From a virus, in IMG/VR virus record IMGVR_UViG_3300020197_000008, positions 1-64,000 of that record: 64,000 bases of DNA. One strand, written 5' to 3'. Positions 54,807 to 63,610 of this stretch are shown piece after piece; the stretch's first letter is position 1, and the number at the start of each line of letters is the position of its first letter. The notes under the pieces are model-generated. The model was not told the origin of the DNA, ran no database searches, and saw only the letters and a list, made by a program, of their open reading frames with translations. The position numbers were made by a program, and so were the translations under genes.

Positions 54807-57458
54807 ATGAAAAACTTTCTTCCAGATACAATAGCAACATTTTCAAATAATTCTCAAAAAACAGTTGCCTCACTAATTAAAAATATAAAAGTTGATAAAA
54901 TTCAAGTTTCTGAATTGGTAAAAAATATAACAGGATTTTCTGCGAGTACCAGTCCACTTCCTGTTCTTTCCGTATCAAGAGAAATTATAAGTTCAGAATT
55001 TTTTGTTGATATATTTAGAGATTTAGAAATACAACTTTCTAGATTTTTTGATATTTCAAATTCCGTATCGGCAATATTGAATTCAATGACGGAGATAATG
55101 CTATCAAAAATAGAAAAAGAAGAAAAAATACTTTCTTATTTTGAAAACTATGTTGATAACTATGAATTTATTTCTGGAAATGATGATTTGTATAATTTTT
55201 CCTATATAGAAAACTTTGATAATAGCATAAATTCAAATGAATATGATTCGATAAAAGTACCATACACCGACAGGGGTGGAGTACCGTTTGCAGAAAATGG
55301 AAACGGATATGTTGATCCTGTTTCTTCTGTGTTTAAAATAGGATCTGGTATAAATAAAATAAATATTTTAAACAATATAAAAAACACCGCCACACAATCA
55401 AACTATAGTCAATATATTTCTTCTGAATCAAACCTGCTTTCTCTTTTTAATGAAGATAATTCGGATACGTGGAACGTATCAATCAAATCTCCAACAATCT
55501 TAACTTCTTCTATAAAAAATATTTCAAAATATATTGATTATGATTACTCTTATTTGATTGGGGCAAAGGTCGTTGTCGAGATTACTTTCAATAAAGAAAT
55601 AGAATCGGACAACATATCGATAATGCCCTCTGGTGGAAACGGGCTACACCTGATGCAGGTCGCCATTGAGTCTGCAGGTGGAGCAAGAGGGGTAATTGAC
55701 TCTCTTTCGAATAGCTCCTCAATTGGGTATGTAACAAAAAACATATTGTCCGCCCCAATAAATCTGCAGACAACTGTAAATATAGGCTTCCCGTTAAGTA
55801 AGATAAAAAAGGCAATCTTTATATTTAATCAAAGTACATATACAAGATCCGTGAATTCTCCATCATCTGAAGAACTAGTCTCTAGGTCAATAAATAACTT
55901 CATATTAAGCTCAAGAAAAAAGAGAAAAAATACGTTTAGTGCCCTACAGGAAATAGTCATATCTTACTTTTTAAAAAATAACTCTATAGAATCTTTAAAT
56001 AAAAATACAAATAGAGATTCAATATCAGATTATTATTCGTGTAGATTTCCAATTTACAGTAAGGATCATCCTTCTTTAAAGCCGATGGAATTTCTGCAAG
56101 AGTTTAACAACAACTTGGGTATTGATGATAACTCTTTAGAATTTAAGAGAAGTCCACTAACTGCAATAGTGCAGAACATAGTCTCTCAAGCATTAGGATC
56201 TCAAATAAAAATGTTTAAGAATGTTATGTTTAGAGATTCAAAAAATAAAAATCTTTCTGATGGTCTCTTAAGAATAGTCTCTGCACCATACGAAATGCAA
56301 CAAAACACCGATGTTGAGCTAAATAAAAATATGTTTTTGTCTGAAGAACAAATAATTCCAGGCTCCTCCCTATCAAGAAGCCCATTTTTTATAAAGAACA
56401 AAAATTCTTTTAATAGTTATAATTATTCTTTTTCTTTAAAAAATATACAATTTGGTAGGACGCTAGTCTCCAGTTCAACAAATAACTCGTTAGCAAAAGC
56501 TTCGTATATTAGTAATAGAATAACAATTCCTGGAGAAGTATATGGAATAAAAGCAAAAATAAATTTGCAAGAAAATAATAATAAATATAAAATTGATAAA
56601 GGTTTTGATATTGAATATCAAAACTCATATGAGCTATCTATTTCCCTAAAGGAAAATCCAGTTTCTGAGAATGACTGGATTCCATTGGCCTTTAGTGATT
56701 CCGAAGAGGTGCATTCAGAAATGCTTTTTATAAACCCCCTAAACTCTTCAGCTCAACTACGCTTCTTCCCAATGGAAACCTCTTTAAAGGTTTACGAAAA
56801 TCAAAAACGCCTACCCTCAAATGCCTACTCGGTGAATAAATTTAATAAAACTGTAATTTTAAATAAATTCAATAAAGACTCTGTTTATCTGGTTTCTTAT
56901 TTTTTGGATATATCAAACTTTTCTCAGCAATACATAGACAGTACAGTTTTGAATAATGAAGTTGGTTTAATTGTTTCTGGAGATGGCGGGGAGGAGGGCG
57001 AAATGTTTTTGGGGACTGGTTCAGAAAACAAAGTTGTTCTCAAAAACAATCCATATATTTCTATTGACTCTTTTATGGGTGGTAGCTATCATCCTATTTA
57101 TGGATCACTTGCAGCTCCGACAAATCCAAATTATACCCCAGTATTGGTTAAGTTTGACAATGGGGTGTATGCTATAAATTTGACGAATTACCTAGATGGT
57201 AATTTTGAAAAAATAGATTTTTATTCAAGTCAAGATCTTTTATTTTATCAAAATGGTAAAGAGTTGATATTTAATCAACAGGTAAATATTCCGTTTAAGG
57301 TTTTATATAACTATACAAGTAATTTTATGAGATTTAGATTAATTATTAGGAACAATTTTTCAGGATTGTTTTTTGCAGGAGATGTAAATAATCTAATTGT
57401 TAAAATGAAAACAAAAACTCCTGATATACAGATTCAGAAACTTCTTCAATTAGGATAA
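54807..57458 (+). CDS. Unknown structural protein, baseplate periphery (883 aa)
   Basis: It starts 3 bases after the previous stop. The first 130 residues are helical and Ile/Ser/Asn-rich. A beta-sandwich-like stretch lies near residues 240-350 (KVVVEITFNKEIESDNISIMP, then IKKAIFIFNQ), similar in style to stretches in the next genes. It is rich in Asn, Ser, Lys and Ile. There is no enzyme motif and no in-frame CGG across 884 codons. Position and style suggest a fibre-connecting or adsorption protein. The family is not recognised. Confidence 0.55.
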   Translation: MKNFLPDTIATFSNNSQKTVASLIKNIKVDKIQVSELVKNITGFSASTSPLPVLSVSREIISSEFFVDIFRDLEIQLSRFFDISNSVSAILNSMTEIMLSKIEKEEKILSYFENYVDNYEFISGNDDLYNFSYIENFDNSINSNEYDSIKVPYTDRGGVPFAENGNGYVDPVSSVFKIGSGINKINILNNIKNTATQSNYSQYISSESNLLSLFNEDNSDTWNVSIKSPTILTSSIKNISKYIDYDYSYLIGAKVVVEITFNKEIESDNISIMPSGGNGLHLMQVAIESAGGARGVIDSLSNSSSIGYVTKNILSAPINLQTTVNIGFPLSKIKKAIFIFNQSTYTRSVNSPSSEELVSRSINNFILSSRKKRKNTFSALQEIVISYFLKNNSIESLNKNTNRDSISDYYSCRFPIYSKDHPSLKPMEFLQEFNNNLGIDDNSLEFKRSPLTAIVQNIVSQALGSQIKMFKNVMFRDSKNKNLSDGLLRIVSAPYEMQQNTDVELNKNMFLSEEQIIPGSSLSRSPFFIKNKNSFNSYNYSFSLKNIQFGRTLVSSSTNNSLAKASYISNRITIPGEVYGIKAKINLQENNNKYKIDKGFDIEYQNSYELSISLKENPVSENDWIPLAFSDSEEVHSEMLFINPLNSSAQLRFFPMETSLKVYENQKRLPSNAYSVNKFNKTVILNKFNKDSVYLVSYFLDISNFSQQYIDSTVLNNEVGLIVSGDGGEEGEMFLGTGSENKVVLKNNPYISIDSFMGGSYHPIYGSLAAPTNPNYTPVLVKFDNGVYAINLTNYLDGNFEKIDFYSSQDLLFYQNGKELIFNQQVNIPFKVLYNYTSNFMRFRLIIRNNFSGLFFAGDVNNLIVKMKTKTPDIQIQKLLQLG

Positions 57459-57462
57459 GACA

Positions 57463-59639
57463 ATGGCTCAATTATCATCAAACACAATATTTTATGATCA
57501 AATAATTAAAAAAATACAAGATTTTATACTTAAGTATAAAAATAACAATATTTCCTCCTATCAACAAATAGCAAAGGAATATTCTCAAATTATCACAGAG
57601 GTCAATAAATACCCGATATCTCAAATATCAAAATTTGATCCAGTCATAAAGGGAGAACCTCCATCCTCTGCAAAGATGAATAAATTCGTTAACTCAATTA
57701 ACGATGATTTGTCTATATTTGGCAAGCAATTAGAGTATCAAACGGCAATGGTCGTTTCAATTTACAACATGTTTACTTCCGAAATAGAAAAAGAATCTAC
57801 GTTTTTAGATAGGATAAAATCAAAAGCAAAGATATTGAATACGTATTCGCAAAGTCCCGCAGATGAACTTTTTTATTATGGTGATACTTTTGATAATATG
57901 GACAAAATAGATATACCAAATAGCAGAAATCTTCCCAACGCTAGAAGTCTTCCAAGGATAGATTCTCGGATCTTTAACTCTCCCGTCGGCGGGAAACAAT
58001 CCCTGGATTATTGATTCTATCTTTGTAGCAGAAGATCTTTCTAATGGATTTTTGGGAAATAATCATGTTGTTTATATGAAGAAAACGGCAAATGCAATAC
58101 CGGCTACGACCTTGCGGAGAGCATGCATTATATCAATATTCCTATGAGGATAATCCAACAACTGGTCTTATAACAAATGTGGTTGATGGAAATCCACTAA
58201 CATATTTTGAGTACGAGGCAATCTCATTAAACAGATCGAGCATATACTTGAAAAATGCAAAACCCAAAGAGTTTACGTACTCTTACGAAAAAAGAACAGA
58301 CAATTCTTTTTCTATAGATTTTAAATCCTGGATAGATCATCCACAAAAAGAGTCCTTAAAATTAGTTTTAGGCTTTAGAGCGGCCTCTGCTTCAATGATA
58401 AATTCTATTTCCGTATATCCCTTTTGGGGAACTGATCAAAATGCAACATCACAAATAAAAGTAACTAGAGTAACTGCACTTACCGAAGATCTTAAAGAGG
58501 TAGATTTAATTAACGGCCCGCTTTATGTTGGCAGTTCGGTTGTTCCGCTAACCTTTGAGACCTCCAAAAATTATTTTTATGATAGACTACAAGTATCTTT
58601 TTCGGAAATAAAAACTTCTCAAATACTAATTTACTTTGAACAACAAGAACATACTGATGTAAAAATTAAACATATGTTTTGGAAACCAATAGGAGCCACT
58701 GGTCCTTTTGCATCTCTAAATACTCAAAGCCGATTTGACGAAACCGCTCTTGGTTCTCTTGGCTTCACTGAGGTGGAAGTAAATGTCAATGATTTAATAC
58801 CACCAATAACTAGGCCAAATGTTTGGAAAGATCAAAGCGACTTTTTTATAAAAAAGCTTAATGTAGCATACAAAAACCAAGAGCAGGTAGAGGTCTATAT
58901 AGTGTCTTTCACGAAAGACAATAAGAAATACTATTATACAAATATAGCTACTGGATTTGAGGACTTTGATAAACAACAAGAGAAATCAAGAACCCCGAAC
59001 ATTGATTTAGCATGGGCGTCTGAAACTAGGGCGGGGGCAGAAAGAATTGTCTCATTAATAGAGGGAAAGATCGATAGAGAAGAATGGCTAGAGGAAAATT
59101 TTGAAGATATAAAAATTGAAACCAAAAAAGCGACCTACGAGCCAAAAAAATATGCCGCCTCAATAGATCTAAAAAGAGATTTTGAAATATACGATGCTAA
59201 AAGGTGGTCTATCGGATTAAGGTCTGTTGATGTTTCTTACGAATACTATGATTCACAGGCTAGCTTTGTATCAAAGCCATATAGTTATTCTGGAAAAATT
59301 AAATACCTTACTCTGTCTATGGATTATCAAACAGATTTTGGTTTCACAAGTCAAGAAGACTCTTTGATTAAAACTTATATTTCAGTAGATGAAGGAAAAA
59401 ATTGGTATAGAATATCAGCTATTGAAAATCCCTTTATAGGTGTTCCGGAGGTGCTTGCATTCAATGTAAACGTAGAGGAAAGCAAAAAGGTTAAGGGAGT
59501 GCGCTACTTAAATTCTCCGGCAGTTCCAGTAAACGTAAATAAAGTAAGAGTTAAGATAGAGATTTTTAAAGGAAAATACTCAAATATCAGCCCAATAATA
59601 AATTCCTACAAACTAATAGCAAAAGTGGAAAAACGATGA
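57463..59639 (+). CDS. Structural protein with discoidin-like region, two +1 recoding sites (724 aa)
   Basis: CGGN sites at 57967 and 58115 join three frames from ATG 57463 to TGA 59637-59639. The N-terminal 170 residues are helical (assembly part). After the shifts comes a beta-sandwich region near 300-420 (YDRLQVSFSEIKTSQILIYFEQQEHTDVKIKHMFWKP), resembling the jelly-roll patterns in the next genes. The stop overlaps the next start in ATGA. It is probably part of the receptor-binding or baseplate-rim complex. No catalytic motif is seen. Confidence 0.6.
57967..57970 (+). other. +1 recoding site 26 (CGGA)
   Basis: In-frame CGG after TCT; the 0 frame stops at 58012-58014. The product continues as ..LPRIDS-G-SLTLPSAGNN. 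Residue 169. Confidence 0.85.
58115..58118 (+). other. +1 recoding site 27 (CGGA)
   Basis: In frame only after site 26; follows TTG. The product continues as ..NAIPATTL-G-EHALYQYS. Residue 218. Confidence 0.85.
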
Positions 59640-61855
59640 GCATATCAAATATACAAAAAGAAAAATTCCTAGATGTAATTTACAAAAAATTTTATTCAGA
59701 TGGAAAAATTCCTAAAGAATCGGAAATTCTTAGTTTCTTTTCTAGGTATTTTTCTAACTATACATTAGGTCAGCCGCTTTCACTCAATCCAGAAATTTTT
59801 AGACAGATATCAATTGGTGACGTAGACATATTTAACGAGACAATGCTAAAAGCACTGTTTAATATAGAAGTTTTATACGATTCGGTTCTAGAAAATTCAG
59901 AAGATATCATGACTGTTACTACTGCACTAAATAAAAGGCTCGAATCCCTAAGGGCAAGAAGGATAAGAATAGAAAACAAAATAGACAATTTACTTTTTGC
60001 AAACGAAAATACAGAAGGTGTTTTCTCTGCCTATACCGACAGCTTTTCCTCAATAGATGGAAGCGACCTATCCTTCACTAGTGCGTACGTAGATGTAGAG
60101 AACGGGCAGGTAATTATTCCCCAATTAAATTCAATGATATTTGATACTGTGGCAACAAAGAGTGTAGCTGCAAGCGGCGTCACGTATTCTTCATCTTTTG
60201 ATGGTAGGCAGATTTCTAGCAATACCCCAATTTCTGATGAAGAATCGCTTTTTTCTTCAGTCTTTGACGGATTGGATAATACGGAATGGAAAAAGGAATA
60301 CAGCTTTGAGACCACTGGGTTTGTAACTTTATCAATTAATCTACCAATTTCTAAGTCGGTTTTATTGTCGGCAATTAGTGGAAAGCTAAGCACGATTTCT
60401 CCTGTTGATATTTATTGTAGAATAAACTACACAGATGGAACAAACGTAAAAAATATTTATTCTAAAAAATTTAATAGAGATTATGATAAGTTTTCTTTTA
60501 ATTTTGAATCAAAAGAAGTCTCGTCTATAGACATTTTTATGACAAAAACACAACCAGATCAAATTCAAGAAGGTAGGAAAGAAAAATATCTATATCGATT
60601 TGGCATTAGGGATATATCAATCAGCGGAATTTATAGGGATAGGTTTGCCACCTATGTTAGTGCCCCAATAGGCGTCAAGTCAAAGAACAATAAAAACCTA
60701 GCAATAGACGCAGTTTCACTCTCTGTTAGTCAGTCTGGATTAGAAAATGGATCTATTTCATACTACATAGCCCCAGATAATCCCAACGCCGAACTACTTT
60801 CTGATTTTAGCTGGACACCGATAGGTCCAAAAGAGGAATCTGAATCGCGTCAACAGTCGGTTCAATCTTATTCAAACACCGTTTTCCTGCAAGGTAGCTT
60901 TTTTAAATCAAAGAAAATATTAGAAACTGTCACCGATCCTGCAAATCAAATACAAAAAATACCTGTATTAAATTCAAAAAATCTAAACGTTCAAAACCCA
61001 ATCGAAAATTACGCCACGGGAAGTTTTGTATATAGAATAGCAAAAATTGACACAATAGACGATCCATACGACTCTTATATCCTTTCTGGAATTGGACTAG
61101 CAAAAGGATATTACGTTTCGTATATAAACGACATTCATAATGAGTTGGAATCCTTAAAAACTTGGAATTCTATAATTGGGGGAAGTACTGACAGGCAAGT
61201 TTATCTGTTTCCCTCTTGGCCAATAGGAGATAATCAAACATCTTATGTTGGCCCCACCCTGGATGGAATTAGCGTCCTGCTGGAGACAAAACTTTTGTGC
61301 GCATCAGAAAAAACAGTCAGACATACTTTTGTAAAAAACGACGAGATTTCTTTGGATTGGCGTGTAGCCATCTATATTAATGGAAAAAGAAATTTAATCT
61401 CCGAGTTTGAAAAATCAAAGATTATTGAATGGAATTTTAAAGAAGGCGTAAACAATATACAGATAGCTATAGATATTCCAAAAAGTGCCAACGGATCGAT
61501 ATCCCTAATGCAGGATACAAACTTGTCAAACTACGGAATGATATATCTTAATAATTACGGATACGTAGATTTCTTAGAATTTAAAAAGAATAAATCAATT
61601 TTTGATTATGTGTTTACTATTGACAATGTTTATGGCAATAAAGAGATACTTAGTAGGCAGGATATAAGTTCAAATTCAAGGTTGTTTTATTATACAAATA
61701 ATCCTGATAGAATTGAACAGGTAAGATTAAGGGCGGATTTAACCAGATCCAGAAATCCGATTGGTTCTCCGTCTTTAGATTCTTTTACATTAAAATTTAA
61801 AAATTCTCAAAATTTTCAAGATATAAAAGATGAGATTCAATTTTATAAAGGATAA
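59636..61855 (+). CDS. Structural protein with jelly-roll-like regions (739 aa)
   Basis: The ATG overlaps the previous TGA. The N terminus (1-130) is helical. Near residues 230-345 is a beta-sandwich with VDIYCRINYTDGTNVKNIYSKK, SSIDIFMTKTQ and YLYRFGIRDISISG, the last close to YIYTYGLSDLDIVS in the 62275 gene. That shared pattern suggests a common adsorption-type fold in consecutive proteins. There is no in-frame CGG. It is probably a baseplate-rim or fibre-attachment protein. Confidence 0.55.
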   Translation: MSISNIQKEKFLDVIYKKFYSDGKIPKESEILSFFSRYFSNYTLGQPLSLNPEIFRQISIGDVDIFNETMLKALFNIEVLYDSVLENSEDIMTVTTALNKRLESLRARRIRIENKIDNLLFANENTEGVFSAYTDSFSSIDGSDLSFTSAYVDVENGQVIIPQLNSMIFDTVATKSVAASGVTYSSSFDGRQISSNTPISDEESLFSSVFDGLDNTEWKKEYSFETTGFVTLSINLPISKSVLLSAISGKLSTISPVDIYCRINYTDGTNVKNIYSKKFNRDYDKFSFNFESKEVSSIDIFMTKTQPDQIQEGRKEKYLYRFGIRDISISGIYRDRFATYVSAPIGVKSKNNKNLAIDAVSLSVSQSGLENGSISYYIAPDNPNAELLSDFSWTPIGPKEESESRQQSVQSYSNTVFLQGSFFKSKKILETVTDPANQIQKIPVLNSKNLNVQNPIENYATGSFVYRIAKIDTIDDPYDSYILSGIGLAKGYYVSYINDIHNELESLKTWNSIIGGSTDRQVYLFPSWPIGDNQTSYVGPTLDGISVLLETKLLCASEKTVRHTFVKNDEISLDWRVAIYINGKRNLISEFEKSKIIEWNFKEGVNNIQIAIDIPKSANGSISLMQDTNLSNYGMIYLNNYGYVDFLEFKKNKSIFDYVFTIDNVYGNKEILSRQDISSNSRLFYYTNNPDRIEQVRLRADLTRSRNPIGSPSLDSFTLKFKNSQNFQDIKDEIQFYKG

Positions 61856-61861
61856 CAATCT

Positions 61862-62272
61862 ATGACAATCATGTACACAAAACCAAGTCTTAAGAAGGCG
61901 ATACGTCAACCCCTCTCCAAAAGAATAAGGGCCTTATATATGGGTCCCAGGAGTTCTGGCGATGAGAACTTGATGTATCAAAAAATGTACTTGGATATAA
62001 AAAGAATTCACTTAGAGCTAGAGCAACTTAATACCTCGATTTTTGACAGGGTGCAAGTTCTTGTTAATGCAGAAAAAGACTCAACGCACTTAGTAGACAA
62101 TCAGCAAGGATCTTCGTTTTACGGTGGGGACTATTATGATTTTACCGATGATGAAATCACTTTTTTAAATTCAGGTCCAATAAATTCCGCTCTTTACTCA
62201 ACCGTTACCTTGGCAGCAAAAGTATCAAATTTATTTTTTAAAATTAATCAACTAGAAAGACAAGAGAAATAA
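61862..62272 (+). CDS. Small helical structural protein (136 aa)
   Basis: It starts 6 bases after the previous stop and ends 2 bases before the next start. A basic N terminus is followed by a long amphipathic helix (KRIHLELEQLNTSIFDRVQVLV) and a C-terminal helix (VTLAAKVSNLFFKINQLERQEK). It looks like a trimerising or connector piece between two larger adsorption proteins. The family is not recognised. Confidence 0.5.
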   Translation: MTIMYTKPSLKKAIRQPLSKRIRALYMGPRSSGDENLMYQKMYLDIKRIHLELEQLNTSIFDRVQVLVNAEKDSTHLVDNQQGSSFYGGDYYDFTDDEITFLNSGPINSALYSTVTLAAKVSNLFFKINQLERQEK

Positions 62273-62274
62273 TT

Positions 62275-63543
62275 ATGTCAGACTTTATTAACTCAGAATC
62301 AAAATCTGCTCAATATAATGGCCCCGTCAGTAGTGCAGATTTTAACCTAAAATCAGAACAAAATTACAGAGACCTTGTACATTTATACAATCGATCTGGC
62401 ATACTTGATCAAAAATTAGCAGAAGCTTTTGAGCGAGTAGTAAAAGATCAATACTTTTTATCAATGGCTATTTTGGACCTAGAAGACAGAATAAAGGCAT
62501 TGGAATACGAAAGTCCTTCTACCTATAAAAAGCTTTCAATATTTAGTTATTCACAAATAGATGTTGGGTCTTTTGTTGGAAATTCTGGATTTGCCGTAAG
62601 CACAACGGACGCCCTTAGTTTTGACTATATATACAATACGTTAACTCTACCATTGGTTCAGGGATCTTCTCATTCAAAAATCAAATTTTTTGACTCATCT
62701 GGAGATCAGGCTGTTCCTGATTTTTTGGAGATGAAAATTGAAAATAATTTTGCCAGTGTGGATAACTCAACTGCAATGATCGACACAACTCCTGCTTATT
62801 ATTCAATAATAGATTCCTCTGATAAATTCTGGAAGAGAAATGTCATAGTGGATTCTCCTGCTTTGGCTGGCGCACAAATGGAACTGTATGTAAAAATACC
62901 GTCTTCATTTTCCGGTTCGGATTTTACAAATCATATACGAATGACACCGTATCCTCTCTTTGGAGTAGATATTGTTTCCATTTCTTTTACGGAAGACGAA
63001 AATCCAAAACTAAATGCAGGAGATAGGTGGTTCCCGTTAAACTACAATAGACTCTACAACAATCAGGCTGAAGCTGTGGGTAAAGTGGCGCCAGGAGGTT
63101 GGTCAAATTCTTCGGGAGACATCATGCTTAATAGCGGTCCTGTGTGTTTTTATTTTGCTCCATTAAAAATCACTGCTATAAAAATAATATTTAGACAAAG
63201 AAACTACATACAGGAAAACGATAAATATATTTATACGTATGGATTATCTGATTTAGATATTGTTTCACAAAAATTTCTAGATACAGGAAAAACAATAATT
63301 AAGTTCACTGCGCCACAAAATACAACAATACAAAGTGTCGAGGAAGTCATTCCAAGAATATACAATGTTCCAGAGGAGCTTTTGTCTACAGCATTTTCCT
63401 ACAGGGTTATATACAAAGAGGGCTCAAGCTATACCCTAACCCCAGTTGCTGGATCGCAATCAGTATGGATTGAGGTATCATTAAACAAACTTCCGGACGG
63501 AACCGCTCCAGTATTGTCAGATTTAATTGTAAATTATATATAA
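62275..63543 (+). CDS. Structural protein with C-terminal jelly-roll-like region (422 aa)
   Basis: The first 80 residues are helical (LYNRSGILDQKLAEAFERVVKDQYFLSMAILDLEDRI). The rest is beta-rich with ITAIKIIFRQRNYIQ and YIYTYGLSDLDIVSQ, matching a stretch in the 59636 gene. It is the last gene of the tightly packed block and is followed by a leader region. Likely role: baseplate rim or fibre attachment. Confidence 0.55.
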   Translation: MSDFINSESKSAQYNGPVSSADFNLKSEQNYRDLVHLYNRSGILDQKLAEAFERVVKDQYFLSMAILDLEDRIKALEYESPSTYKKLSIFSYSQIDVGSFVGNSGFAVSTTDALSFDYIYNTLTLPLVQGSSHSKIKFFDSSGDQAVPDFLEMKIENNFASVDNSTAMIDTTPAYYSIIDSSDKFWKRNVIVDSPALAGAQMELYVKIPSSFSGSDFTNHIRMTPYPLFGVDIVSISFTEDENPKLNAGDRWFPLNYNRLYNNQAEAVGKVAPGGWSNSSGDIMLNSGPVCFYFAPLKITAIKIIFRQRNYIQENDKYIYTYGLSDLDIVSQKFLDTGKTIIKFTAPQNTTIQSVEEVIPRIYNVPEELLSTAFSYRVIYKEGSSYTLTPVAGSQSVWIEVSLNKLPDGTAPVLSDLIVNYI

Positions 63544-63553
63544 TTTTAAAAGT

Positions 63554-63576
63554 GTAAAAAGCCTATTTCTTTTTAC
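63554..63576 (+). terminator. AT-rich hairpin after the baseplate block
   Basis: GTAAAAAG at 63554-63561 pairs perfectly with CTTTTTAC at 63569-63576 around a 7-base loop. It follows the stop at 63543 and precedes a new leader with TATATAG and a strong AAGGAG. It lacks a following T run, so it may be a weak terminator, a processing site, or part of a promoter region. Confidence 0.4.
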
Positions 63577-63610
63577 TATATAGTGCAGTTAATCTAAGGA
63601 GATAATAAAT

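Noticed and set aside
9255-58118. Frame breaks as sequencing or assembly errors
   Set aside because: All 27 breaks are at in-frame CGG, always +1, and CGG in other phases is never associated with a break. Random or motif-driven errors would ignore the reading phase.
9255-58118. Pseudogenes or decayed genes
   Set aside because: The eight affected proteins are essential tail components, otherwise fully open for thousands of codons with no premature stops apart from those following CGG.
9255-58118. CGG reassigned to another amino acid as a triplet
   Set aside because: A triplet reassignment would keep the frame. Here the downstream coding sequence is always in +1.
9255-58118. Introns, inteins or bypass elements at the breaks
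   Set aside because: No extra sequence separates the two frames. Exactly one base is surplus at each site.
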